Source: MED-G78 sp964275345
GTDB taxonomy: Bacteria; Pseudomonadota; Gammaproteobacteria; Magnimaribacterales; D2472
Reading direction: 5' to 3'
Length of the DNA: 64,000 bases
NCBI GenBank assembly: GCA_964275345.1
Contig: CAXYBK010000003.1
Location: 682,001-746,000, forward strand
Part shown: positions 7,877 through 17,028 of the stretch, piece after piece
Layout of the letters: each line of letters starts with the position of its first letter
How positions within the stretch are numbered: position 1 is the stretch's first letter
Notes under the pieces: model-generated
Database searches by the model: none
What the model was told of the DNA's origin: nothing
The model's input: only the letters and a program-made list of their open reading frames with translations
Position numbers and translations under genes: made by a program

Positions 7877-8596
7877 ATGAACAAGTTTCTAAATATAATA
7901 ATAATTTCTTTATTAAGCATGAATATCTATGCATTTGATGGAAAAGATGAAATTATTACAAAGCTGACAACAGTATTGCCGGCGGGGGCTAAGATTATTG
8001 ATCTCACTAAAACTCCTGTTGCTGGCATTTATAAGCTTGATCTTGAAGAAATGCAGTCAGTTTATGTATCTTCTGATGGAGAATTTCTAATTATTGGTGA
8101 AATTTTTCAAATTACTAATCAAGGCTTGCTAAATGTTACTGAATTAGAAAGAGATGAAGAGAGAAAAAATATTATTTCATCATTAGATAATTCTGAATTA
8201 ATTTCATTTCCAGCTGAGAATGAACTTTTTTCAGTAGTTGTTTTTACAGATATTGATTGTGGGTATTGTAGAAAGCTCCATAGTGAAATAAGTGAATATA
8301 ATAATTTAGGAATCTCTGTAAATTATGCAGCATTCCCTAGATCAGGACTTCAATCTGAATCTTATTCAAAAATTGTTGGTGCCTGGTGCTCTGAAAAACC
8401 AGCTCAAACTTTGACCGGTTTAAAACAAGGTAGAGATATGAATTTATCTTATTGTGAGAATAATCCAGTAGAGAAGCATTATAGGATTGGGAGAAAAATT
8501 GGTGTTACAGGAACACCAGCAATAATTTCAAGTTCTGGACAATTAATACCTGGATATGTGCCTGCAAAAGACTTACTAAGTAGGCTTCAAGGTTAA
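7877..8596 (+). CDS. dsbC: thiol:disulfide interchange protein DsbC
   Basis: 239 residues. A signal peptide (MNKFLNIIIISLLSMNIYA) is followed by the DsbC/G dimerisation domain and a thioredoxin fold with CGYC at 128-131 and the cis-proline loop GVTGTPAII. This is the periplasmic disulfide isomerase kept reduced by DsbD. It sits between xerD and hom with two-base gaps, so it is cotranscribed. recJ, its partner in E. coli order, is absent and hom-thrC follow instead, as in Pseudomonas-type order. Confidence 0.93.
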   Translation: MNKFLNIIIISLLSMNIYAFDGKDEIITKLTTVLPAGAKIIDLTKTPVAGIYKLDLEEMQSVYVSSDGEFLIIGEIFQITNQGLLNVTELERDEERKNIISSLDNSELISFPAENELFSVVVFTDIDCGYCRKLHSEISEYNNLGISVNYAAFPRSGLQSESYSKIVGAWCSEKPAQTLTGLKQGRDMNLSYCENNPVEKHYRIGRKIGVTGTPAIISSSGQLIPGYVPAKDLLSRLQG

Positions 8597-8598
8597 AT

Positions 8599-9867
8599 AT
8601 GAAAGAAATAAAAGTAGGTATATGTGGTTGGGGTAATGTCGCAACTGGTCTTTACAAAGCAGTTAATGCTAATAAAAAAATTATAGAAAGAAATACAAAC
8701 TTAGATATAAAAATAAATTTTATCGGGGCAAGAAGAGATAACCCAAATTGTGATCCTCAAGGAACATTGGTTTTAAGAGACATTTTTGATGTTGTTAGCC
8801 AAGATGTTGATGTTGTTATAGAGCTTATTGGCGGAGTTGAAACTGCTAGAGAATTAATACTCGCAGCAATAAAAAACAAAAAACATGTAATTACAGCAAA
8901 TAAAGCTGTAATTTTTAACCACGGTGATGAGCTCTTTAAAGCAGCAAGAGATAATAATGTGAAGATTTTATTCGAAGCTGCAGTTTGTGCAGGGACTCCA
9001 ATAATTAAAGTTCTTCAAGAAGAGCTTGCAGGAAATAATATTTCCAAAATATCTGGAATGCTTAATGGAACAACAAATTTTATTTTAGCAGAAATGGAAA
9101 AAGGTGAAGATTTTGAACCTACTCTCAAGATTGCTCAAGAAAAAGGATATGCTGAGCCAGATCCATCTTTTGATATTGATGGGATAGATGCAGCTCATAA
9201 GATAGGAATATTGTCACATATTGCTCATGGAACTCCTCTTCCTCCTAAGGATTTTTATATCGAAGGAATTACACAAATAACAGGTGATGATTTTCAACAT
9301 GCTAAAGAGTTAGGTTATGTAATTAAGCATTTGGCAGTAGCAAAACAAGATTTTAATACTGTTGAGCTTAGAGCGCATCCAGCCTTTATAAAAAATACCT
9401 CAATATTATCCTCTTTGCAGGGAGTAAGAAATGGTATAGAAATTGATACTGATCTCATAGGTAAAATACATATTACTGGTTCTGGCGCTGGGCAAGAATC
9501 GACAGCTTCTGGCTTAATTTCAGACATTATTCATCTAGCAGGGTCTAATAAAGATAATGCAGAAGAGATTTCTAAAAGCTCTAATGAGATTGAGATAGCT
9601 GAATTTAGTCAAATATCCTTTCAGCATTATTTCTATTTAGAAGTTGATGATAATCCAGGTGTTATGGCATTAATTACTTCATTGGTGGCCAGTCACAATA
9701 TAGGAATTGAGACAATAATTCAAAAGGATGAATTGGCTGATAATCTAGTTCCGGTATTTTTCATCACAGATTTATGTGAGGAATTAAAAGCTAAAGAAAT
9801 CTTAAATAAATTTAAAAATACAGACGTCATAAAAAAAGTTAAAAGAATTAGAGTTGAAGCAGATTAA
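8599..9867 (+). CDS. hom: homoserine dehydrogenase
   Basis: 422 residues. N-terminal Rossmann domain (VGICGWGNVATGLYKAV), catalytic domain with LNGTTNFIL and the conserved YAEPDPSFDIDGIDAAHKI, and a C-terminal ACT domain (about 345-420, YFYLEVDDNPGVMALI) typical of threonine-regulated enzymes. It reduces aspartate semialdehyde to homoserine. This is the monofunctional form, not fused to aspartokinase. Its stop overlaps the thrC start (TAATG). Confidence 0.97.
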   Translation: MKEIKVGICGWGNVATGLYKAVNANKKIIERNTNLDIKINFIGARRDNPNCDPQGTLVLRDIFDVVSQDVDVVIELIGGVETARELILAAIKNKKHVITANKAVIFNHGDELFKAARDNNVKILFEAAVCAGTPIIKVLQEELAGNNISKISGMLNGTTNFILAEMEKGEDFEPTLKIAQEKGYAEPDPSFDIDGIDAAHKIGILSHIAHGTPLPPKDFYIEGITQITGDDFQHAKELGYVIKHLAVAKQDFNTVELRAHPAFIKNTSILSSLQGVRNGIEIDTDLIGKIHITGSGAGQESTASGLISDIIHLAGSNKDNAEEISKSSNEIEIAEFSQISFQHYFYLEVDDNPGVMALITSLVASHNIGIETIIQKDELADNLVPVFFITDLCEELKAKEILNKFKNTDVIKKVKRIRVEAD

Positions 9868-11252
9868 TGTTATTTCACAGCACAAGAGGTGGAGATAAAG
9901 ATAGAACTTTTGAAGATATTTTAATGCAAGGATTAGCTTCCGATGGTGGCTTATTTATGCCAGATTTTTGGCCTCAAGTTGATCTTGAATCATTGGCAAA
10001 CAAATCATCGTTTATAGATATCGCAAAAGAAATAGTTCCTTTATTCACATCTTCTTCATTTGATGATGAGGTTGTTTTAAGTATTTTAGATAATACCTGG
10101 CACGATTTTGCTCATGAAGATATTGCACCACTTAAACATCTTGATAATGACATGGCAGTTCTTGAACTTTTTCATGGACCAACAGCGGCTTTTAAAGATT
10201 TTGGACTTCAATTAGCTGCAGCATTTTTCAATGAAGTACTAACTAAAAATAATAAAACAGCTGTTGTTTTAGGAGCAACTTCAGGTGATACAGGTTCAGC
10301 AGCAATAGATGCATGTAAGAAATTTAAATCAATTAAGACTTTTATATTAATACCTGACGGTAATATGTCTGAAATACAAAGAAGACAAATGACTACAATT
10401 CATGAAGACAATGTTTTTACTTTGCGTATAAGCGGAACTTTTGATGACTGTCAAGATATTGTAAAAGAGGCTTTTCAAGACAGATCTTTTTTGAATGATG
10501 ATCAGTACCTCTTAGCAGTAAATTCGATTAACTGGGTCAGAATAATTGGTCAAATTTGTTATTATTTTTATGCTTCGTGTAAATATACAAATTTTAATAA
10601 AGATATAAATTTTTCAGTACCTACTGGAAATTTTGGTAATGTATTTGCATGTTATGCAGCCCATAAAATGGGACTACCTTTAAATAAAATAGTAGTATCA
10701 GTAAATGAAAATGATATTTTAAATAGATTTTTTATAAACAATGATTACTCAAAGCAAAAAGTAAATGAGACTGTATCTCCAAGTATGGATATAAGTGTTG
10801 CTAGTAATTTTGAAAGGCTAATATATGACTTTTATTGTGATAGAGATAGCGATCTTTGTAAGAATTTCTATTCAACATTTCCGGCTAAATCGATTAATTT
10901 ACCTGCTGGTATGTGGGAAAAATCAAAGGACTTATTTTTAAGCTATGCAGTAGATAATTCTAAAACTATTGAAGCCATTCAGAATGTATATAAATCTCAC
11001 AATTACCTTATTGATCCCCACACAGCAGTAGCTTTAGTTTCAGTTAACAAGCTAAATATGAATAAAGAGTACCCAACTTTAATATTATCTACAGCTCATC
11101 CTGCTAAATTTCCTAATTCTATTCAAGAAGCTGGCATATCAATTAAAGAAATGCCTAAAAGATTAAGTGATGTTTATGATAAAGAAGAAATATTCTATGA
11201 ATTTTTAGCAGATAAAAATGCTATTTTTAATTTTATAGCTTCTAATAATTAA
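9867..11252 (+). CDS. thrC: threonine synthase
   Basis: 461 residues of the long fold-type II PLP enzyme class. The PLP lysine lies in ELFHGPTAAFKDFGLQ, and the phosphate-binding loop is ATSGDTGSAAI. PTGNFGNVFACY and STAHPAKFP are further family motifs. It converts O-phosphohomoserine to threonine. Directly downstream of hom with overlapping stop/start. thrB is not in the window, so the kinase must be elsewhere. Confidence 0.97.
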   Translation: MLFHSTRGGDKDRTFEDILMQGLASDGGLFMPDFWPQVDLESLANKSSFIDIAKEIVPLFTSSSFDDEVVLSILDNTWHDFAHEDIAPLKHLDNDMAVLELFHGPTAAFKDFGLQLAAAFFNEVLTKNNKTAVVLGATSGDTGSAAIDACKKFKSIKTFILIPDGNMSEIQRRQMTTIHEDNVFTLRISGTFDDCQDIVKEAFQDRSFLNDDQYLLAVNSINWVRIIGQICYYFYASCKYTNFNKDINFSVPTGNFGNVFACYAAHKMGLPLNKIVVSVNENDILNRFFINNDYSKQKVNETVSPSMDISVASNFERLIYDFYCDRDSDLCKNFYSTFPAKSINLPAGMWEKSKDLFLSYAVDNSKTIEAIQNVYKSHNYLIDPHTAVALVSVNKLNMNKEYPTLILSTAHPAKFPNSIQEAGISIKEMPKRLSDVYDKEEIFYEFLADKNAIFNFIASNN

Positions 11253-11254
11253 TT

Positions 11255-12352
11255 ATGGATTCCTCAGAACTTAAAAGCATTTTATTGGATCTTCAGTCAA
11301 GAATTGTAGAAATAAGAAATGGTATTTTTGATGTCACATCCAAAGAAAAGAGACTTAATGAAATTTCAGATCAGCTTTCAAAAGAAGAGGTTTGGAGCAA
11401 TCTAGATTTATCTCAAAAGCTTAGCAAGGAAAAGGTTTCAATTGAAAAATCATTAACCTTTTTTCAATCAACTGAAATGCAGGTTAGTGACAATCTATCA
11501 TTGCTTGAAATGGCTTTAGAAGAATCAGATCTTGAAACAATAAAAGAAATAGCAATTGATATATCAACACTTCAAAAAAGTGTCGAAGATCTAGAATTTA
11601 GTAGAATGTTCACAAATAAAATGGATCCCAATAATGCTTATATTGATATTCAATCAGGTTCAGGCGGAACTGAAGCTCAGGATTGGGCCGAAATGCTACT
11701 TAGAATGTATACCAAATGGGCTGAAAGCAGAGATTTTACTGTTCAAGTTACAGATCTTTCTCCAGGAGATGTCGCAGGAATAAAATCAGCCTCTCTTTTA
11801 GTTGAAGGTGAGTATGCCTATGGTTGGTTAAGAACAGAAACAGGCGTTCATAGATTAGTTAGAAAATCTCCATTTGATTCTGGTAATAGAAGACATACAT
11901 CATTTGCATCAGTATTCATTTCTCCAGAAATAGATGAATCTATCGAGATTGAACTTAATAATTCAGATGTACGAATTGATACCTATAGAGCTTCTGGAGC
12001 AGGAGGACAACACGTTAACAAAACAGACTCTGCAGTAAGATTAACTCACGAACCTACTGGCATTGTTGCTCAATGTCAAAGTGATAGATCTCAACATAAA
12101 AATAAAGAAAATGCTTTTAAACAACTAAAATCTAAGCTTTACGAGTTAGAATTACAAAAACAAAAAGATGAACAACAGGTATTAGAGGACAGCAAGTCTG
12201 ATATTGGATGGGGTAATCAGATTAGGTCTTATGTATTGGACCAATCAAGGATAAAAGATCTCAGAACTAATTTAGAATCAGGCAATACAACTGCAATACT
12301 AAATGGCGATCTTGATGATTTTATGAAAACAAGCCTTAAGGAAGGGGTATAA
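11255..12352 (+). CDS. prfB: peptide chain release factor 2, single uninterrupted frame
   Basis: 365 residues, same length as E. coli RF2. The SPF codon-recognition motif is at 205-207 and GGQ at 250-252, exactly the E. coli numbering, so it reads UGA/UAA. The notable point is the N-terminus: where most bacteria have an in-frame UGA near codon 26 with a slippery CUU and upstream Shine-Dalgarno, this gene reads straight through (RNGIFDVTSKEKRLNE). The autoregulatory +1 frameshift is therefore absent. It sits between thrC and lysS. Confidence 0.97.
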   Translation: MDSSELKSILLDLQSRIVEIRNGIFDVTSKEKRLNEISDQLSKEEVWSNLDLSQKLSKEKVSIEKSLTFFQSTEMQVSDNLSLLEMALEESDLETIKEIAIDISTLQKSVEDLEFSRMFTNKMDPNNAYIDIQSGSGGTEAQDWAEMLLRMYTKWAESRDFTVQVTDLSPGDVAGIKSASLLVEGEYAYGWLRTETGVHRLVRKSPFDSGNRRHTSFASVFISPEIDESIEIELNNSDVRIDTYRASGAGGQHVNKTDSAVRLTHEPTGIVAQCQSDRSQHKNKENAFKQLKSKLYELELQKQKDEQQVLEDSKSDIGWGNQIRSYVLDQSRIKDLRTNLESGNTTAILNGDLDDFMKTSLKEGV

Positions 12353-13786
12353 ATGTCAGAAGAAAATATTGGTGGCGAAGAAGGTATCATTGAAGAAAGA
12401 AGAAAAAAACTTGAACTTCTAAGAGAGAAGAATCAAGCCTATCTTAATGATTTCTTTAAAGATCACTATGCTGCAAATTTATCACATGACTATGCTTCAC
12501 TAAGTAAGGAAGACCTAGAAGAAAAAAATATAACTGATATTTCTGTGGCGGGTAGAGTTGTTCTTAAAAGAGTAATGGGTAATGCAAGCTTTGCGACCAT
12601 AAGAGACTCAAGTGGAGATATTCAAATATACGTTAGTAAAAATACAGTAGATCAAGATATTTATGAAGATTTTAAGACATGGGATTTAGGAGATATTATT
12701 GGAGTTGAGGGCAAGTTATTTAAAACAAGAACTGATGAATTAACAATTGAAGCCTCCAAAGTTATTTTGTTAACTAAGTCCATCAGACCAATGCCAGATA
12801 AATTTAAAGGCTTAGCTGACATAGAAACAAGATATAGACAAAGATACTTAGATCTAATGAGTAATGAAGAGTCGAAAAAAGTATTTATGGATAGAACCAA
12901 GGTGGTTGAGTCCATGAGAAGCTCATTAAAAGATAGAGACTTTATAGAAGTAGAAACTCCGATGATGCATCCTATTCCGGGTGGAGCTGTAGCTAGACCA
13001 TTTATAACTAATCATAATGCTTTAGATAGAGATTTATATTTAAGAATAGCTCCAGAGCTATATCTAAAAAGACTTTTAGTTGGTGGTTTTGAGAGAGTTT
13101 TTGAAATAAATAGAAGTTTTAGAAACGAGGGACTTTCAACCAAACATAATCCAGAATTCACAATGCTTGAATACTATGAGGCATATACATCTTTAGATAG
13201 GACTATATCGTTTACAGAAGACATGATCAAAAAAGCGGCTGAAGAAGTTAATAAATCCTTGCAACTCCAGTGGGGTGAAGATTCTATTGATGTTTCAAGC
13301 TTTAGAAAAGCAAATCTCTCTGATCTTGTCTTAGAAGAAAATCCAGAGTTAACAGAAAAGAGCTTGCAAGAAATGGGTGGGAAAAATCTTCTAGAGCTTT
13401 TTGAAGAAACAGTAGAAGCTAAGCTAATACAGCCAACTTTTGTAATAGGATACCCCGTAGAAGTTTCACCTTTATCAAGAAGAAATAATGATAATCCTGA
13501 GATAGCAGACAGATTTGAGCTATTTATAGGCGGTAAAGAAATAGCTAATGGTTTTTGTGAGCTAAATGATCCAGATGACCAAGCTGAACGTTTTAAAGAT
13601 CAAGTTAAAGCAAAGGATGCTGGTGATAAAGAAGCTATGGCCTATGATGAAGATTACGTCATAGCATTGGAGCATGGCATGCCTCCAGCTGTTGGTGTTG
13701 GTATAGGCATAGATAGATTAGTTATGCTCATAACTAATCAAACATCTATTCGTGATGTTCTATTATTTCCTCAAATGAAGTCTTAA
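12353..13786 (+). CDS. lysS: lysyl-tRNA synthetase, class II
   Basis: 477 residues. An N-terminal OB-fold anticodon-binding domain (about 60-170, VAGRVVLKRVMGNASFATIRD) is followed by the class II core. Motif 2 is FEINRSFRNEGLSTKHNPEFTML (residues split across 244-266) and motif 3 is GVGIGIDRLVMLITN. It charges tRNA-Lys. The prfB-lysS pair is conserved in gammaproteobacteria; the ATG begins directly after the prfB stop. Confidence 0.98.
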   Translation: MSEENIGGEEGIIEERRKKLELLREKNQAYLNDFFKDHYAANLSHDYASLSKEDLEEKNITDISVAGRVVLKRVMGNASFATIRDSSGDIQIYVSKNTVDQDIYEDFKTWDLGDIIGVEGKLFKTRTDELTIEASKVILLTKSIRPMPDKFKGLADIETRYRQRYLDLMSNEESKKVFMDRTKVVESMRSSLKDRDFIEVETPMMHPIPGGAVARPFITNHNALDRDLYLRIAPELYLKRLLVGGFERVFEINRSFRNEGLSTKHNPEFTMLEYYEAYTSLDRTISFTEDMIKKAAEEVNKSLQLQWGEDSIDVSSFRKANLSDLVLEENPELTEKSLQEMGGKNLLELFEETVEAKLIQPTFVIGYPVEVSPLSRRNNDNPEIADRFELFIGGKEIANGFCELNDPDDQAERFKDQVKAKDAGDKEAMAYDEDYVIALEHGMPPAVGVGIGIDRLVMLITNQTSIRDVLLFPQMKS

Positions 13787-13792
13787 TAGCTA

Positions 13793-14251
13793 CTACCACC
13801 TAAACTTATCAAAATTCTCTGGATTAGCCCAACCTTTAGAATTATTCCAATCTCTTTTATTATTATAAGTCTTTAGATTATAAGCAAAGAAAATTAAATC
13901 TTTATTTTCAAATTCTTTCTGAAAACCTAACTTTAATAGATCTGAATCAGTTATAAATTTATCTTTATGAGATTTAAAAATAATAATTTTTTGACTAAGA
14001 AGGTTTTTAATTATCCCAATGTCCGAAACATTAAATTCAACATCTTCACAAACAACATAAAGATCACTTTGTATATTTAGATTATTATCAATTTGGGGAA
14101 GTATAAAAAGCTGATCTAGATTCTTTTTTTCAAGAAATTTTACTAATTCAGACGAATCAGTAGCTGAAATTAAGCTAATAGATTTACAAGTTTCATCTTC
14201 AATGACATCAGATAGAAAACTTTGTATTATTTTATTTTGCGCACTGATCAC
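13793..14251 (-). CDS. uncharacterised protein, possibly DUF6231 family
   Basis: 152 residues, no signal peptide or membrane helix. It has an alternating alpha/beta look (CKSISLISATDSSELVKFLEK, LYVVCEDV) and ends with WANPENFDKFRW, an aromatic C-terminal motif I associate with DUF6231-type proteins beside malate dehydrogenase-like genes; that family name is a recollection and not certain. GTG start at 14251 overlaps the mdh stop by four bases (GTGA), so it is translationally coupled to mdh. Convergent with lysS with a gap of six bases. Confidence 0.55.
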   Translation of the reverse strand: MISAQNKIIQSFLSDVIEDETCKSISLISATDSSELVKFLEKKNLDQLFILPQIDNNLNIQSDLYVVCEDVEFNVSDIGIIKNLLSQKIIIFKSHKDKFITDSDLLKLGFQKEFENKDLIFFAYNLKTYNNKRDWNNSKGWANPENFDKFRW

Positions 14252-15243
14252 AAAAGATGTTTTACAGCCTCTCTCTCAGATTCAAGCTCATCAATAGATA
14301 TAGCAAATTTTGTTTTAGCAAATTCAGATAGAGTCATATCTCTTATAATTTCAACACTTCCATCTGCCATCGTCATTAACGGATAGCCGCAAATTAAGCC
14401 TTCTGGAACATCATAAGCACCATCACTTGCTATAGCTGCACTAAAGCAATCCCCAGCTTCTGTAGGCGTCTCACAAGCAATTATTGTATCTAACGCAGCT
14501 TTTGCTGCAGAGGTGGCTGAGGAGGCTCCTCTTGCGTCAATAACTGCTTTACCCCTCTGCTGAACAGTTGGTAAAAAATCATTTTCAACCCAATTCATAT
14601 CATTAATAATTGAACCAACTGAATTATTATTTACAAGAGCGTTTTCAACATCAGGATACATAGTTGGGCTATGATTTCCCCAAATAATCATTTTCTTAAC
14701 ATCAGCTATAGAGCAGCTAACTTTTTTAGAAATTACTGATTTTGCTCGACTTGAATCTAGCATTGTCATTGCCATCCACAATTGCGTATCAACTCCAGAT
14801 GAATTTTTACCTATAAGAGCATTAGTATTTGCTGGGTTACCTACAACTAATATTTTAGCATCGGCTTTTCCATATTTTCCTACCGCCTCTCCTTGAGAAA
14901 CAAAAATGCCACCATTAATTTTTAAAAGATCAGATCTTTCTTCTATTTTTTTACCTTCATAAACAATTCCTCTAGGAATACTGCCTACTAACAAAAACCA
15001 GTCAGCATCTTTTGCAGCTTCAGGAAAATTATCTGTGTAGGTAACATCTCCCATATGAGGAAAGGATGAATCCTCTAATTCCATGACTACACCTTCAAGT
15101 TTGCTCACAACTTGTGGAATTTCAACTAAAACTAAATCAACAATTTTGTTACCAAATGTTTTGCCATCTAGCAGTCTGGGTATAAGTGAATATGCTATTT
15201 GACCTGCAGCGCCTGTAACAACAACTTTAACTCTTGAATTCAT
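14248..15243 (-). CDS. mdh: malate dehydrogenase (NAD, LDH/MDH type 2)
   Basis: 331 residues. Rossmann loop TGAAGQIAYSLIPRLLDG at the N-terminus, dinucleotide domain ending VVGNPANTNA, and the catalytic WGNHSPTMYPDV segment (His). ASSATSAAKAAL matches the cytosolic-type MDH subgroup. It interconverts malate and oxaloacetate in the TCA cycle. The gene is first in a minus-strand pair with the small protein at 13793. ATG start; the upstream AlkB-like gene ends 25 bases before it on the same strand. Confidence 0.95.
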   Translation of the reverse strand: MNSRVKVVVTGAAGQIAYSLIPRLLDGKTFGNKIVDLVLVEIPQVVSKLEGVVMELEDSSFPHMGDVTYTDNFPEAAKDADWFLLVGSIPRGIVYEGKKIEERSDLLKINGGIFVSQGEAVGKYGKADAKILVVGNPANTNALIGKNSSGVDTQLWMAMTMLDSSRAKSVISKKVSCSIADVKKMIIWGNHSPTMYPDVENALVNNNSVGSIINDMNWVENDFLPTVQQRGKAVIDARGASSATSAAKAALDTIIACETPTEAGDCFSAAIASDGAYDVPEGLICGYPLMTMADGSVEIIRDMTLSEFAKTKFAISIDELESEREAVKHLL

Positions 15244-15268
15244 TTTTTTTCCTTAATTTACGAATTAT

Positions 15269-15856
15269 TTATGCCGTAATTATAGTCCTAAATGTAAGAT
15301 TTAAACGGGGCTTCATTAATTTTTTTGATTTTTTTATACAATGTTTCCAGTATTTTTGAGTATCACCATCCATAACTATTACAGAACCATGTGATTGATC
15401 TATAGCAAATGATATATCTTGATTTTTATGTTTAAAGTGAAGAGGTCTTTCTTGACCCAAGGATACCGAAGCTATTGCAGAATCTTTATCTAACATAGAT
15501 TCATCATCAGAATGCCACCCCATACTATCTGAGCCATCTCTATAATAGTTGGCTAAAACTGAATTATATTTTTGTGATGTAATAAATTCGATACTACTTT
15601 TTATTTCTAATAAAGTTGGATGCCAATTATTTCTTTCAAGCATTTTGCCAGAGTATTTATAATTACATCCCTCATCTGCATACCAGCATTGAAGCCTAGG
15701 TATTTTTATATTTTTTCCAAATAGTTTAATTTCTCCTTCAAGCCAATTTAATTCATTTAATGAAGATTCGAACCATCTATCAGCTTGATCTTTTGAAAAA
15801 GAATTATCAAAGTTTTTTATAGACAGGTTAGGGTGTTTAAATATATTTTTATGCAT
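15269..15856 (-). CDS. AlkB-like 2OG-Fe(II) dioxygenase
   Basis: About 195 residues from the ATG at 15856 (a TTG nine codons upstream is less likely). Iron ligands are visible as GWHSDDE (HxD) and the distal His in YWKHCIKKSK. The 2-oxoglutarate-binding arginines are in PRLNLTFRTI. The layout ASVSLGQERPLHFKHK is typical of short AlkB homologues that oxidatively demethylate alkylated bases. Whether the target is DNA or RNA cannot be told. It precedes mdh on the minus strand and is divergent from the aminotransferase at 15895. Confidence 0.88.
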   Translation of the reverse strand: MHKNIFKHPNLSIKNFDNSFSKDQADRWFESSLNELNWLEGEIKLFGKNIKIPRLQCWYADEGCNYKYSGKMLERNNWHPTLLEIKSSIEFITSQKYNSVLANYYRDGSDSMGWHSDDESMLDKDSAIASVSLGQERPLHFKHKNQDISFAIDQSHGSVIVMDGDTQKYWKHCIKKSKKLMKPRLNLTFRTIITA

Positions 15857-15894
15857 TAATATAAAATGAAATAAAAGAGTCAATATTATATTTT

Positions 15895-17028
15895 ATGAAG
15901 AAAATTTTTGATATTCCATTAAACAGAAAAAATACTTGGAGCACTAAATGGGATCTTTACAAAAATAAAGATATTATTCCTCTTTGGGTTGCTGATATGG
16001 ATTTTAAATCTCCTGATGTTGTCGAAAATGCCTTTAAAGAAAGAATTGAGCATGGTGGATATGGATATACAGACATACCCCAAGAGCTAAATGAAGAAAT
16101 TATACATTTCTATAAAAAAAATAATTGGCTTATTCAAGAAGATTGGATTGTCTGGCTTCCTGGCCTTGAGACAGTAATTCACCAAATTTATAATCTTATT
16201 ATGGATACTCAGTCGGTGATTGTTCCTCGGCCAATATACCCTCCTTTTTTAAATGCAGCTAAGCATAGTAATAAAAAAATAATTTTTCATGATTTAGAAA
16301 GAGTAGACGGAAGACTTGTTTATAATTTTGATAAGCTTTCTCAAGAGGCTGAAGACAATTCGTGGCTTATGTTTATAAATCCGCATAATCCTGGTGGAAC
16401 AATTTTTTCAAACGATGAATTAGAAGATTTAGCTAAAATAATTTCAAAAAAAAATATGTATGTGTTGTCTGATGAAATACATTCTGATTTTATCTTAAGC
16501 TCATTAGATCAACATATTCATTTAGCAACCATAGAAGGGATGGCAGATAGAGTCATTACAATTAATTCATTATCTAAAACTTTTAATATTGCCGGTTTGA
16601 ATTGTGCATTTTGTATAATACCTAACCAACTAATGCGCAAAAAGTTTAAAAATATTTTAAAAGGACATACGCCATCACCGAGCATATTTGGTTTAATAGC
16701 GACATTGGCCTGCTTAAAGGAAGGATCAGAATGGAAAAATGATCTCTTAGAATACTTAAATATAAATAAGGAGTTCTTACTAAATGAGTTTTCTTCTAGA
16801 AAAGATATTGAAATCATAGAGCCCAAAGGAACATATTTACTTTGGTTTAAGGTGCTGAATGCTAAAACTGAAAAGCTTCAAGAGCATTTTGAGAAATTTG
16901 GAGTTGGCTTATCAGATGGAAAAGATTTTGGTAAAGCTGGATGGATGCGATTAAATTTTGGGACTAATTTAGAGCTATTGACTCAAGCGGCACCCAGAAT
17001 TCATAAAGCCTTGGACGATTTAGTCTAA
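15895..17028 (+). CDS. PLP-dependent aminotransferase/C-S lyase, PatB/MalY type
   Basis: 377 residues, fold-type I. The start pattern DIPLNRKNTWSTKWD...LPLWVADMDF-like (here IIPLWVADMDFKSPDVV) is characteristic of the PatB/MalY cystathionine beta-lyase group. HNPGG and DEIHSDFIL are PLP-site motifs and the Schiff-base Lys is in INSLSKTFNIAGLN. Likely cleaves C-S bonds of cystathionine or cysteine S-conjugates; the physiological substrate is unknown. Its stop overlaps the ATG of the next gene by one base, suggesting a unit with the reductase and SDR. Confidence 0.85.
   Translation: MKKIFDIPLNRKNTWSTKWDLYKNKDIIPLWVADMDFKSPDVVENAFKERIEHGGYGYTDIPQELNEEIIHFYKKNNWLIQEDWIVWLPGLETVIHQIYNLIMDTQSVIVPRPIYPPFLNAAKHSNKKIIFHDLERVDGRLVYNFDKLSQEAEDNSWLMFINPHNPGGTIFSNDELEDLAKIISKKNMYVLSDEIHSDFILSSLDQHIHLATIEGMADRVITINSLSKTFNIAGLNCAFCIIPNQLMRKKFKNILKGHTPSPSIFGLIATLACLKEGSEWKNDLLEYLNINKEFLLNEFSSRKDIEIIEPKGTYLLWFKVLNAKTEKLQEHFEKFGVGLSDGKDFGKAGWMRLNFGTNLELLTQAAPRIHKALDDLV

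Noticed and set aside
8599..8620. Threonine attenuator or riboswitch before hom
   Set aside because: hom starts two bases after dsbC, leaving no leader.
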